DNA of 44,643 bases from Microbacterium sp. Bi121 (GTDB lineage Bacteria; Actinomycetota; Actinomycetes; Actinomycetales; Microbacteriaceae). This document shows positions 24,643-33,524 of this stretch, one piece after another (position 1 is the first letter of the stretch; each line of letters opens with the position of its first letter). The DNA lies in contig NZ_CAKKLJ010000011.1 in NCBI RefSeq assembly GCF_918698005.1, positions 1-44,643 of the forward strand, written 5' to 3'. A program made the position numbers and the translations under genes. The notes beneath the pieces are model-generated. The model was not told where the DNA came from. It was given only the letters and a program-made list of their open reading frames with translations, and did not search any database.

Positions 24643-26978
24643 AGTTCACCGACGGCTACTGGCTGACCCGACCGGGGCTCACCCCGCTGTTCGCGATCGA
24701 GGTCGACGACATCCGCATCGACGAGGCGGCTGGCACGCTCACCGTCTTCGCGCCCACGACGCACATCCGCCATCGAGGTGACACGTTGAACCGGCCGATG
24801 CTCACGGTGACGTTCTCGTCGCCGGCACCAGGGGTCGTGAAGACGCGCGTGCAGCGGCACGCCGGCGGTGTGCACCGCGGGCCGGACTTCGCTATCAACG
24901 CCGAGAACGGCTTCGTGCCCGCCGTGTCGGTGACCGACGGCGAGGGCGTGCTGCAGACCGGCGACCTCACCGTGCGCATCGCACGCGGAGACGGCTGGAA
25001 CGTGACGTTCGAAGAGGGTGGGCGCGTGCTCACGCGCTCCGAGCCCCGGTCGATCGGGCACTACAGCGCGCCCGCTCAGGGCGGCGTCGAGCCGGAGACC
25101 TGGGTGCACCAGCAGCTCTCGCTCGCACCCGGTGAGCGCGTCTACGGATTCGGCGAGCGCTTCGGCGCGTTCGTGAAGAACGGGCAGGTCATCGACAGCT
25201 GGAACGCCGACGGCGGCACGTCCAGCGAGCAGGCGTACAAGTCGGTGCCGTTCTACGTCTCGGCGCGCGGCTACGGCGTGCTCGTCGACAGCCCGGACGC
25301 GGTGTCGTTCGAGATCGGCAGCGAGGTGAACTCCCGCGTGCAGTTCTCGGTGCCTGGCGAGACGCTCGACTACTACGTCATCGGCGGCGGCACGCCCAAG
25401 AACGTGCTCAGCCGGTACACCGCGCTCACCGGCCGCCCGGCACGCGTGCCGGCCTGGTCGTTCGGACTCTGGCTGACCACGTCGTTCACCGCGGACTACG
25501 ACGAGGCGACCGTCAACGAGTTCATCGCCGGTTTCGCCGAGCGCGACCTGCCGCTGAGCGTGTTCCACTTCGACTGCTTCTGGATGCGCGAGTACCAGTG
25601 GACCGACTTCGAATGGGACCCTCGTACCTTCCCCGACCCCGAGGGCCAGCTCGCGCGGCTGCACGAGCGGGAGCTGAAGGTCTCGGCCTGGATCAACCCG
25701 TACATCGCCCAGCGCTCCGTCCTGTTCGCCGAAGCGGTCGAGAAGGGGTACCTGCTCAAGCGCACCGACGGCAGCGTGTGGCAGTGGGATCTGTGGCAGG
25801 CCGGCATGGGCATCGTCGACTTCACGAACCCCGAGGCGGCCGACTGGTACGTGGCGCACCTCGAGCGCCTCATGGGGCAGGGCGTCGACACGTTCAAGAC
25901 CGACTTCGGTGAGCGGATCCCGCACGAGGGCGTCGTGTGGTTCGACGGCTCCGACCCAGCGCGCATGCACAACTACTACCCGCAGCTGTACAACGAGATC
26001 GTCTTCCGCGCGCTCGAGAAGCACCGAGGAGCAGGCGACGCCGTGCTGTTCGCCCGCTCGGCGACAGCTGGAGGACAGCAGTTCCCCGTGCACTGGGGCG
26101 GCGACTCAGACTCGACGTTCTCGTCGATGGCCGAGTCGCTCCGAGGCGGGCTGTCGCTCGCGATGAGCGGCTTCGGATACTGGAGCCACGACATCGGCGG
26201 ATTCGAGGGGACCCCTGACGCCGGGCTCTTCAAGCGCTGGCTGGCGTTCGGTCTGCTGTCGTCGCACTCGCGTCTGCACGGCTCGGACAGCTTCCGCGTG
26301 CCGTGGATCTTCGACGACGAGGCCGTCGAGGTCACGCGGCTGTTCACGAATCTCAAGATGCGGCTCATGCCGTATCTCGCTCGGGTCGCCGAAGAGGCGC
26401 ACACGGACGGCATCCCGATGATGCGCGCGATGGTGCTCGAGTTCCCCGAGGACCGCTCGGGGCACGACGCCGACACGCAGTACATGCTCGGTGACGCGCT
26501 GCTTGTCGCACCGGTGTTCACCGCCGAGGGCGAGGTGTCGTACTACCTGCCGGCCGGGGCGTGGACGTCGCTGCTGGACGGTTCGGTCGCACCCGGATGC
26601 CGTTGGGCGACGGAGAGTCATGACTTCCTGTCGGTGCCGCTGCGCGTGCGGCCCGGCACCGTGCTGCCCTGGGGCGCCGTCGACTCCCGTCCCGACTACG
26701 AGTGGGCCGACGGCGTCACGCTGCGCTGCTTCGAGCTGCCGGACGGACACGACGCGGTGACGGTGGTCCCAGGGTTCGACGGGGCATCCACGTCGTTCCG
26801 CGTCCGTCGCTCCGGCGCGACGATCACCGCCTCGAGCTCGGATGCCGTGGCGTCGTGGTCTGTGCAGGTGGGGGAAGCCGTGGCATTCGCCGATGGAGCC
26901 GGTGAGATCTCCGTGTCCATTCCCGAAACCGACTCCCACTCTGATTCCGTCTCGAACCCCGTGGAGGGTGACCGATGA
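24639..26978 (+). CDS. GH31 alpha-xylosidase (YicI-like)
   Basis: The 779-residue protein starts at a GTG overlapping the GH42 stop, with AAAGG upstream. It is close in length to E. coli YicI. The nucleophile Asp422 lies in FKTDFGERI and the acid/base Asp489 in HWGGDSDSTF, both spaced as in YicI. KTDFGE rather than the glucosidase-type WxDMNE favours alpha-xylosidase. FDCFWM and SSHSRLHGS loops are also present. It would release the alpha-1,6-xylose from the non-reducing end of xyloglucan oligosaccharides. It is the key enzyme pointing to xyloglucan. Confidence 0.93.
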   Translation: MKFTDGYWLTRPGLTPLFAIEVDDIRIDEAAGTLTVFAPTTHIRHRGDTLNRPMLTVTFSSPAPGVVKTRVQRHAGGVHRGPDFAINAENGFVPAVSVTDGEGVLQTGDLTVRIARGDGWNVTFEEGGRVLTRSEPRSIGHYSAPAQGGVEPETWVHQQLSLAPGERVYGFGERFGAFVKNGQVIDSWNADGGTSSEQAYKSVPFYVSARGYGVLVDSPDAVSFEIGSEVNSRVQFSVPGETLDYYVIGGGTPKNVLSRYTALTGRPARVPAWSFGLWLTTSFTADYDEATVNEFIAGFAERDLPLSVFHFDCFWMREYQWTDFEWDPRTFPDPEGQLARLHERELKVSAWINPYIAQRSVLFAEAVEKGYLLKRTDGSVWQWDLWQAGMGIVDFTNPEAADWYVAHLERLMGQGVDTFKTDFGERIPHEGVVWFDGSDPARMHNYYPQLYNEIVFRALEKHRGAGDAVLFARSATAGGQQFPVHWGGDSDSTFSSMAESLRGGLSLAMSGFGYWSHDIGGFEGTPDAGLFKRWLAFGLLSSHSRLHGSDSFRVPWIFDDEAVEVTRLFTNLKMRLMPYLARVAEEAHTDGIPMMRAMVLEFPEDRSGHDADTQYMLGDALLVAPVFTAEGEVSYYLPAGAWTSLLDGSVAPGCRWATESHDFLSVPLRVRPGTVLPWGAVDSRPDYEWADGVTLRCFELPDGHDAVTVVPGFDGASTSFRVRRSGATITASSSDAVASWSVQVGEAVAFADGAGEISVSIPETDSHSDSVSNPVEGDR

Positions 26979-29527
26979 ACTTCCGTCGAACCGATCTGAC
27001 CGTCAGCGAACGCGCGGCCGACCTGCTGGCACAGCTGACGCCCGACGAACGCGTCGCGATGCTGCATCAGGCGATGCCGGCGATCGAACGGCTCGGCATC
27101 GCCGAATCGCGCACCGGTGCGGAGGCGCTGCACGGTGTGGCGTGGCTCGGCACCGGTACGGTTTTCCCGCAGCCCGTGGGCCTGGCTGCGACCTGGGACC
27201 CGGAGCTGATCGAGGCGATCGGCGACGTCGCATCGACCGAGCTGCGCGCCAAGCGGGCCGAGAACCCGCTCGTGAGCCTGAACGCGTGGGCGCCGGTGGT
27301 GAACACGCTTCGCCATCCGCTATGGGGTCGCAATGAGGAGGGGTACTCGGAGGATCCGCATCTCACAGGGCAGCTCGGCTGCGCCTACGCCCAGGGGCTG
27401 CGCGGTCGGCACGAGCGGGTGTGGAAGACGGTGCCGGCGCTCAAGCATTTCCTCGCCTACAGCAACGAGACGGACCGCTCGGCGACGTCGAGCGAGATGT
27501 CGCTGCGGACCCTCCACGAGGAGGAGCTGGCCGCGTTCCGTCCGGCGATCGAGCGGCAGGCGGCAGGGTCGATGATGCTCGCCTACAACAGGGTCAACGG
27601 CACGCCGGCGCACACGCAGCCCGAGCTCGTCGCCGAGGCCCGGAGCTGGACGGACGGATCGATCGCGATCGTCTCGGATGCCGGAGCACCGACCTTCACC
27701 GTCACGATCCAGGGCGCGCAGCCCGATGGCGCGCACGCCGCGGCGGCGCTCGTGACGAGCGGAATGGACTCGTTCACCGACAACGACGCCGATGCGAAGC
27801 CGACGATCGCGAACGTTCAGAGTGCGCTCGACCAGGGGCTGCTGACCTGGGACGACGTCGATCGTGCGGTGACCCGCATCCTCGAGATGCGCATCCGCAC
27901 CGGGGAGTTCGACGGCGATGGATTCCATGGCGCCGGCTCTCACGGCGGCGGTGCTCATGAGGGCGGTGACCCGTACGCCGGTATCGGCGTCGACGCGATC
28001 GATGCGCCCTCGTCGCGTGCACTGGCGCGGGAGGCGGCCGGTCGTTCGGTCGTCGTGCTGCGCAACGACGCCGGGGTGCTGCCGCTGCAGGAGCCGACGC
28101 GGCTGGCGGTCGTCGGACCGCTGGCGGATGCCGTGCTCACGGACTGGTACTCGGGAACGCCTCCGTACGTCGTCGGCATCGCGTCCGGGCTGCGGGGCCG
28201 GTACCCGTCGGCTTCGGTCGCGGTCGAGACCGGGGCTGACACGGTCACGCTGCGGGCCGCCAGCGGTCTGCACGTGGTGGTGTCGGACGATGGCGGACAG
28301 GTGGCGGCAGTCGCTGCCTCTGGTTCTGCCTCTGGTTCTGGCTCTGGCGAGGCGTCGCTGTTCGACGTGACCGACTGGGGCGACGGGCTGCTGACCCTGC
28401 GCTCGCACGCGAGCGGTGGTCTGCTCACCGGAGGCGCCTGGCCGATGAGAGCCGACGCCGAGCGCGTTGGCGGGTGGGTCGTGCAGGAGAGCTTCCGCAG
28501 ACACGAGCACGCCGACGGCACCTGGTCGCTGCTGCACCTGGGCTCAGGACGCTGGGTGCGCGCCTCGCGCGACGTCGGACTGCTGCTCGCCGAGGGCGTG
28601 ACGCTGGACGACGCGGAACGGTTCAGCGTCGAGGTCGTGCGGTCGGGTGCCGAAGCGGTGGCGGCGGCTGCAGCATCCGCTGACGTCGTGATCGTCGCGG
28701 TGGGCAATGATCCGCATCTGGCCGGACGCGAGGCAGCCGATCGGCCGCACCTCATGCTGCCCGATGCCTTCACCCGCATCTGGCGCCTCGCGCATGGCGC
28801 GAACCCGCAGACGGTGCTGACGATCGTTTCGAGCTACCCGTATGTGCTGGGCGAGGCGGATGCCGCGGCATCCGTCGTCTGGTCGAGCCACGGCGGGCAG
28901 GAACTCGGGTCGGGCATCGCCGACGTGCTCAGCGGAGACCGCGAACCAACCGGACGACTCGCGCAGTCGTGGCCGTCCGACCCGGCGCAGGCCGGTGACC
29001 TCTTCGACTACGACACGCTGCGGCAGCAGGCGACGTACCGCCATCAGCCGAAGCCGTACGCGTTCGCATTCGGGCACGGGCTGACGTACTCGCGGGTGTC
29101 GTACTCGGCCGTCACCGCGACAGCCGAGGCCGTCGCGCCGGAGCCGACGCACCGGCATCCGGCGCTCGGCGAAGACGGCGACGTGCACGTCACCGTGACT
29201 GTGACCAACGAGGGGGGTCGCCCGGCCGAGGAGCTCGTCCAGGTGTACGCGCTCGCCCCGTCGCTCCCTCTGCCCGCACCCCGTCGGCTGCTCGTCGCGT
29301 ACCGACGCGTGCGCCTCGAGCCGGGGGAGAGCCGGGAGGTCGAGCTGACGTTCGACGTCGCGAGGCTCGCGGTGTGGGACGAGTCGCTGCGGCTGGATGG
29401 CGCCGTGGACGACTGGGTGCACGAGGGCGCGCTGCGGGTGCAGCCCGGGACATATGTGCTCGCGGCCGGTCCGAGCGCTGACGACCTGCCGGTCTCGGCG
29501 GAGCTGCAGGTGAGTGCGGGCGGCTGA
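26975..29527 (+). CDS. GH3 beta-glucosidase/xylosidase with an inserted fascin-like domain
   Basis: The 850-residue protein has the GH3 barrel (residues about 10-310), nucleophile Asp235 in IVSDAG, the second alpha/beta domain and a fibronectin-III-like tail (about 730-850). Between strands of the second domain, residues about 425-555 form a beta-trefoil-like fascin insert (LFDVTDWGDGLLTLRSH, then SLLHLGSGRWVRAS), bordered by a Ser/Gly-rich linker. Another His/Gly-rich linker lies at about 312-330. There is no signal peptide. Its role is probably removal of glucose from stripped xyloglucan ends. ATGA overlap with GH31 and a GGAGG site couple expression. Confidence 0.9.
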   Translation: MNFRRTDLTVSERAADLLAQLTPDERVAMLHQAMPAIERLGIAESRTGAEALHGVAWLGTGTVFPQPVGLAATWDPELIEAIGDVASTELRAKRAENPLVSLNAWAPVVNTLRHPLWGRNEEGYSEDPHLTGQLGCAYAQGLRGRHERVWKTVPALKHFLAYSNETDRSATSSEMSLRTLHEEELAAFRPAIERQAAGSMMLAYNRVNGTPAHTQPELVAEARSWTDGSIAIVSDAGAPTFTVTIQGAQPDGAHAAAALVTSGMDSFTDNDADAKPTIANVQSALDQGLLTWDDVDRAVTRILEMRIRTGEFDGDGFHGAGSHGGGAHEGGDPYAGIGVDAIDAPSSRALAREAAGRSVVVLRNDAGVLPLQEPTRLAVVGPLADAVLTDWYSGTPPYVVGIASGLRGRYPSASVAVETGADTVTLRAASGLHVVVSDDGGQVAAVAASGSASGSGSGEASLFDVTDWGDGLLTLRSHASGGLLTGGAWPMRADAERVGGWVVQESFRRHEHADGTWSLLHLGSGRWVRASRDVGLLLAEGVTLDDAERFSVEVVRSGAEAVAAAAASADVVIVAVGNDPHLAGREAADRPHLMLPDAFTRIWRLAHGANPQTVLTIVSSYPYVLGEADAAASVVWSSHGGQELGSGIADVLSGDREPTGRLAQSWPSDPAQAGDLFDYDTLRQQATYRHQPKPYAFAFGHGLTYSRVSYSAVTATAEAVAPEPTHRHPALGEDGDVHVTVTVTNEGGRPAEELVQVYALAPSLPLPAPRRLLVAYRRVRLEPGESREVELTFDVARLAVWDESLRLDGAVDDWVHEGALRVQPGTYVLAAGPSADDLPVSAELQVSAGG

Positions 29528-29550
29528 GGTGGTCGAGTCATCTGAACCGA

Positions 29551-30861
29551 CTACGGGCGCCCCATGCCGTAGTAGCTCCATCCGGCGGCGCGCCAAGCCG
29601 CGGCATCCAGGCCGTTGCGTCCGTCCACGACGACGCGTCCGTGCGTCAGCGTGCTGACGTGTTCCGGCGACATCTCGCGCCGGTACTCGTCCCACTCGGT
29701 GACGAGCACGACGGCATCCGCGTCGCGAAGCGCGGTGTCGCGGTCGACCTCGTACGCGAGTTGCGGGTGCAGCCGCCGGGCGTTGTCGATCGCCTGCGGG
29801 TCGGTGACGACGATCTCGGCGCCGAGGCCGTTCAAGCGGACCGCCACGTCGAGGGCGGGGGAGTCGCGCACGTCGTCGCTGTGCGGTTTGAAGGCCGCGC
29901 CGAGCACCGCGATCTTCTTGCCGAACACCGAGCCGCCGAGGCCATCGACCACCAGCTCCACCGCGCGGTCGCGGCGGCGCATGTTGATCGCATCCACCTC
30001 GCGGAGGAAGTTCACCGACTCGCCCCGCCCGAGCTCTTCGGCACGGGCGGCGAACGCGCGGATGTCCTTCGGCAGGCATCCGCCGCCGAATCCGATGCCG
30101 GCACCGAGGAACCGCCGTCCGATGCGCACGTCATGCCCGATCGCGTCTGCGAGCAGCGTGACGTCGGCGCCGGTCACCTCGGCGATCTCGGCCATCGCGT
30201 TGATGAACGAGATCTTGGTCGCGAGGAACGCGTTCGCCGAGACCTTCACGAGCTCGGCGGTGGCGTAGTCGGTGACGATGAACGGCGTGCCCTTGGCGAC
30301 GGCCGGCGCGTACACCTCTCGGAGGATCTCGGCGGCGCGCTCGCCGCCCGGCCCCTCGTGGACGCCGGCGACGAGACGATCGGGATCGATCGTGTCCTGC
30401 ACGGCCCAGCCCTCGCGGAGGAACTCGGGATTCCAGACGAGCGTCGCGCCCGCAGCATCCACCTTCGGGGCGAGCGTCGCCGCCGTGCCCACCGGCACCG
30501 TCGACTTGCCTGCGACGATGTCGCCCGCGCGCAGGTGCGGGATGAGGGCGTCGAACGCCTCGTTCACGTAGGTGAGGTCGGCGGCATGACCGCTCTGCTG
30601 CTGCGGGGTGCCGACCCCGATGAAGTGCACGGCCGCGCCCTCGGCCGCGGCGATGTCCGTGGTGAACCGCAAACGGCCGGCAGCGACGCCCTCGGAGAGG
30701 ATCTCGTGCAGCCCCGGCTCGAAGAACGGCGCCTCTCCCCGCGACAGCGCGTCGATCTTGCGCTGGTCGATGTCGATCCCCACGACATCGTGGCCGATGG
30801 ATGCCATGGCCGCGGCGTGCACCGCACCCAGGTACCCGCATCCGATCACTGAAAGCTGCAT
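29551..30861 (-). CDS. ugd: UDP-glucose 6-dehydrogenase
   Basis: The 436-residue protein has an N-terminal NAD-binding fold (SVIGCGYLG), a helical dimer domain and the catalytic Cys262 in GFGGGCLPKD. The C-terminal UDP-binding domain has GAAFKPHSDDVRDSP. It oxidises UDP-glucose to UDP-glucuronate, a precursor of capsules and cell-wall polymers. AAGGAA precedes the ATG. It follows the DUF4012 gene on the same strand by 115 bp, suggesting an envelope-polysaccharide context rather than a link to the convergent xyloglucan operon. Confidence 0.95.
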   Translation of the reverse strand: MQLSVIGCGYLGAVHAAAMASIGHDVVGIDIDQRKIDALSRGEAPFFEPGLHEILSEGVAAGRLRFTTDIAAAEGAAVHFIGVGTPQQQSGHAADLTYVNEAFDALIPHLRAGDIVAGKSTVPVGTAATLAPKVDAAGATLVWNPEFLREGWAVQDTIDPDRLVAGVHEGPGGERAAEILREVYAPAVAKGTPFIVTDYATAELVKVSANAFLATKISFINAMAEIAEVTGADVTLLADAIGHDVRIGRRFLGAGIGFGGGCLPKDIRAFAARAEELGRGESVNFLREVDAINMRRRDRAVELVVDGLGGSVFGKKIAVLGAAFKPHSDDVRDSPALDVAVRLNGLGAEIVVTDPQAIDNARRLHPQLAYEVDRDTALRDADAVVLVTEWDEYRREMSPEHVSTLTHGRVVVDGRNGLDAAAWRAAGWSYYGMGRP

Positions 30862-30976
30862 CGCTGTTCCTTCCCAAGGAGAACGCTGGCCCCATCATCG
30901 GCCGTCTGGATGATTCCGAGAGGACGCCTGTCGTCCGCCCAATGAACAATGGGCGAAGACGCGGCGTCGAGACCGA

Positions 30977-32839
30977 TCACGGCTCGCACCCCTCGGCCGT
31001 CAGCTCGACGCCGACCGGCCGCACCATGGGCGTGTGCTGCAATTCGAGCGGGCCGTACTCGCCCTCGGCGCCGGTGAACGTCGCCGCGACCGTGTGGGTC
31101 TGCGTGGGCGCGTTCTCCACCGCGATCTTCACGGCGCCGCGTCCGAGATGCTCGGCCACTGTGCCGCGCACGGGCTCGCCGTCGACCGTCGCGCCCGTGA
31201 ACGTGGACCCCACTGGGCCGTAGAAGACGAGGTACGTGGCGACGTGGCCGCGATGGAAGTACCGAGGCGGATCCACGGACTGCGACAGCGCAGGGACCTC
31301 CTTGCGCGTGATCGTGTTCGTCAGCGTCGCCGTCGTCGTGAAGACCGGACTCTCGGGTGCGGTGCACTGGGTGGATGCCGCGGCGACATCGAGCTGCATG
31401 AAGTAGTCCATCTTCGCCGCCGTGAAGTCGTTCGCGTAGACCCCGACGAGCGTCCTGTTCTCGTTCGAGTCAGGGAGGCGCCCCGAGAGCTTCGAGTCGC
31501 CGACGAGCTTCGCCTCCTCCTCAGTCGCAGGCGAGTACAGCAGCCGGCTCTCGTCGACCGCGTGCGTGAGGCTCTCGAACAGCGCCCGCGGCACGGCTCC
31601 TCCCGACACCACGGCGTCGAAGACCGATCGCGCGGTCGCTGCGAAGAACACGTCCTGCTGCTCCTGATCGAACAGGTTGTAGGCATCGTGCAGCAGCATC
31701 TGCACGGCGTTCTCGCTCGTGATCGTGACCGGCTCCCCGGTGCCCGTCGGAACGCTCACCGGCCCCGTTGCCTGCAACAGGTAACTCAGCGCCACGGGGT
31801 CGAACGAGATGACGGCATCCACTTGCGTGCCGAACGACTCCGCCCAGTACGCGCGCAGGATGTCGACCGACTCGCTGAAGTCCGGGCTCATCGTGGCATC
31901 CATCACCCACCGGCCGACCTTGTCGCCGTACAGCCTCTGCAGTCCCGGATCGAGCGGCACGATCGGTGTCGCCCTGTCGTTGCGGAAGTTCGTGCTCGCC
32001 GCCTGCTGCGTGATGCTGAGCTTGCCCTTGTCGGCGGTGACGAGCGCGAACGCCGCCGGGATGCCTCCTGTGCTGCGTGACTCGGCGTTGTTCTGGAACA
32101 CCAGCAGGTAGTTGCGCGGGGCGTCCGCGCCGAGCGCGGCCGGGAGCACGCCGATGATCTCGCTCGCCCCGCCGAGCAGCGGGCGCACCGCGGTGACGGC
32201 TTCCGTCAGCTGGGTCAGGGCGCCGTCGACCTGCGGGATGAGGTCGGCGCGATCGAGCGTTGCGAGATCCGCTGCTGCGGTGTCGAGGGCGGCCGACGCT
32301 GCCGCCACCGTCGACTGCATGCCGGCCACGGCCGCGATGTCGACGGCGCCGTCGACGGGGCGCAGCGCGTTGAGATTCAGGTCGTTCGCGGGAGCGATGA
32401 CCGCGGTGGCCAGATCGTCCGTGACCGCGGATGCCACGCGGATCGCGTGGAGGTCGTCGCCGACGAAAGGCAACCACTCGAGGCTCTTCCACATGCGGTC
32501 GTCGGTCTGCGACCGGGCGTCCGACGTCAACGCGGTGAGCTGCGCGATCGTCGCGCTCGCAGCCTCCGTGTCGCCGGACAGGATCTGGTCGCGCACCGTC
32601 GATGTCAGCGGCATCACCTGCTCGAGCGACGACTTCGCCTCCATCGCCTGCGCGTACACGCGGTTGCCGACGACCCCGCCGGCGGTACCGATGACGACGA
32701 GCGCGAGCACGATGCCCAGCTCCACCCAGACGGCGGTGCGACGCGCACGAGGCTTCGAGCCGGTTCGCTTGCGCGGTTTCCCCCGAGCAATCCATGCAAT
32801 TGAATGTGAATTGCGCCTACGCGCGGACAGCTCTGACAT
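30977..32839 (-). CDS. DUF4012 envelope protein
   Basis: The 620-residue protein has a basic cytoplasmic start (ARGKPRKRTGSKPRARRT), one membrane helix (residues about 38-60) and a large outside domain of the DUF4012 type. Marker segments are NYLLVFQNNAESRSTGGIPA and ISFDPVALSYLLQATGPV. This family resembles LytR-CpsA-Psr neighbours and is often found in exopolysaccharide loci of actinobacteria; its activity is unproven. GGAGGGG lies 7 nt before the ATG. Neighbouring ugd supports a role in surface polysaccharide assembly. Confidence 0.88.
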   Translation of the reverse strand: MSELSARRRNSHSIAWIARGKPRKRTGSKPRARRTAVWVELGIVLALVVIGTAGGVVGNRVYAQAMEAKSSLEQVMPLTSTVRDQILSGDTEAASATIAQLTALTSDARSQTDDRMWKSLEWLPFVGDDLHAIRVASAVTDDLATAVIAPANDLNLNALRPVDGAVDIAAVAGMQSTVAAASAALDTAAADLATLDRADLIPQVDGALTQLTEAVTAVRPLLGGASEIIGVLPAALGADAPRNYLLVFQNNAESRSTGGIPAAFALVTADKGKLSITQQAASTNFRNDRATPIVPLDPGLQRLYGDKVGRWVMDATMSPDFSESVDILRAYWAESFGTQVDAVISFDPVALSYLLQATGPVSVPTGTGEPVTITSENAVQMLLHDAYNLFDQEQQDVFFAATARSVFDAVVSGGAVPRALFESLTHAVDESRLLYSPATEEEAKLVGDSKLSGRLPDSNENRTLVGVYANDFTAAKMDYFMQLDVAAASTQCTAPESPVFTTTATLTNTITRKEVPALSQSVDPPRYFHRGHVATYLVFYGPVGSTFTGATVDGEPVRGTVAEHLGRGAVKIAVENAPTQTHTVAATFTGAEGEYGPLELQHTPMVRPVGVELTAEGCEP

Positions 32840-33167
32840 CTGTCAACCCCTCCCCAGTGGTCGACGACTGGCACCTCCCCAGGTGATCAGTCGACGGGCA
32901 CAGCGTCCCCAGAACGCCGAATGCTCCGCCAGGCGGAGCGGTGAGCTGCGACCCCACGTCGCGGCTCGAGTGTGCCTGTTCAGAGTGACGCTACCAATTC
33001 GACGGCGATTGCGATAGAGCAGGGTGGCGCGAGTCGTACTGCACAGGTGCCGCCGCACTCCCCATCTGCACGCTTCATGTTCTGTCGTCGGCCGTCTGTC
33101 CGGCCTGCGCGATACCGTCTTTCATCTGCCATCCGCGGCAAAGCTCGGGCACAATGGGACGGTGTAC
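32840..33167. other. 328-bp intergenic region with hairpins between DUF4012 and coiled-coil copy C
   Basis: No gene is seen. A stem with small bulges spans 32860-32895 (GTCGA, CTG and CACCT pairing with AGGTG, CAG and TCGAC). A perfect 8-bp palindrome lies at 32923-32939 (GCTCCGCC-A-GGCGGAGC). The heptamer TCCCCAG repeats at 32851, 32876 and 32906; on the minus strand these read CTGGGGA, and the first is part of the DUF4012 ribosome site. The right end holds the promoter-like leader of copy C. Confidence 0.5.
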
Positions 33168-33488
33168 ATGTCAGTCGAAATGATGACGATGCTCATCGGC
33201 ATCGTCTCGATCCTGCTCGCCTTGGCGGGCGCTTTCGGCTGGATGATTCACCGGATGGATGTTCTCGAGAACCGGCTCGAGGGCAAGCTCGGCGCTCGGA
33301 TCGACGCGGGCGATGAGCGGCTCGGCGCTCGGATCGACGCTTTGGACGAGAAGCTCGGCGCTCGGATCGACGCTCTGGACGAGAAGCTCGGCGCTCGGAT
33401 CGACAAGGTCGCTGACGAGCTCGTCGAGGTGAAGATCGCCCTCGCGCGAGTCGAAGGTCCGCCGCGGCACCTGATCACCGCGCGTTGA
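33168..33488 (+). CDS. Small membrane-anchored coiled-coil protein, copy C (hendecad repeats)
   Basis: This 106-residue third paralogue of the genes at 7773 and 8447 has a membrane helix (TMLIGIVSILLALAGAFGW) and the shared MIHRMD. Four 11-residue coil units starting LGARID follow, and then the shared end ELVEVKIALARVEGPPRHLI. The same CTCGGGCACAATGGGA leader precedes it even though the gene is 25 kb away. Eleven-residue repeats predict a right-handed coiled coil projecting from the membrane. GTG at 33162 is an alternative leaderless start. Function unknown. Confidence 0.72.
   Translation: MSVEMMTMLIGIVSILLALAGAFGWMIHRMDVLENRLEGKLGARIDAGDERLGARIDALDEKLGARIDALDEKLGARIDKVADELVEVKIALARVEGPPRHLITAR
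33285..33416 (+). repeat. 33-bp in-frame tandem repeat, four units
   Basis: CTCGGCGCTC recurs at 33288, 33321, 33354 and 33387, an exact 33-bp period. Each unit encodes 11 residues (LGARIDALDEK and variants). Units 3 and 4 are nearly identical in DNA, suggesting recent expansion. Confidence 0.9.
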
Positions 33489-33504
33489 GTTGCGCGTGAC
33501 CACC

Positions 33505-33524
33505 CCTCGACAAGTTCAGGGACC
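33505..33524. repeat. REP-like element overlapping the aquaporin stop codon
   Basis: CCCTCGACAAGTTCAGGGAC resembles the element at 158-177. On the minus strand its CCCTGA provides the last codon and TGA stop of the aquaporin gene. Confidence 0.5.

Noticed and set aside
33288..33397. CRISPR-like array from the 33-bp period
   Set aside because: Units are contiguous, in frame and code for a regular coiled coil; there are no spacers and no cas genes.
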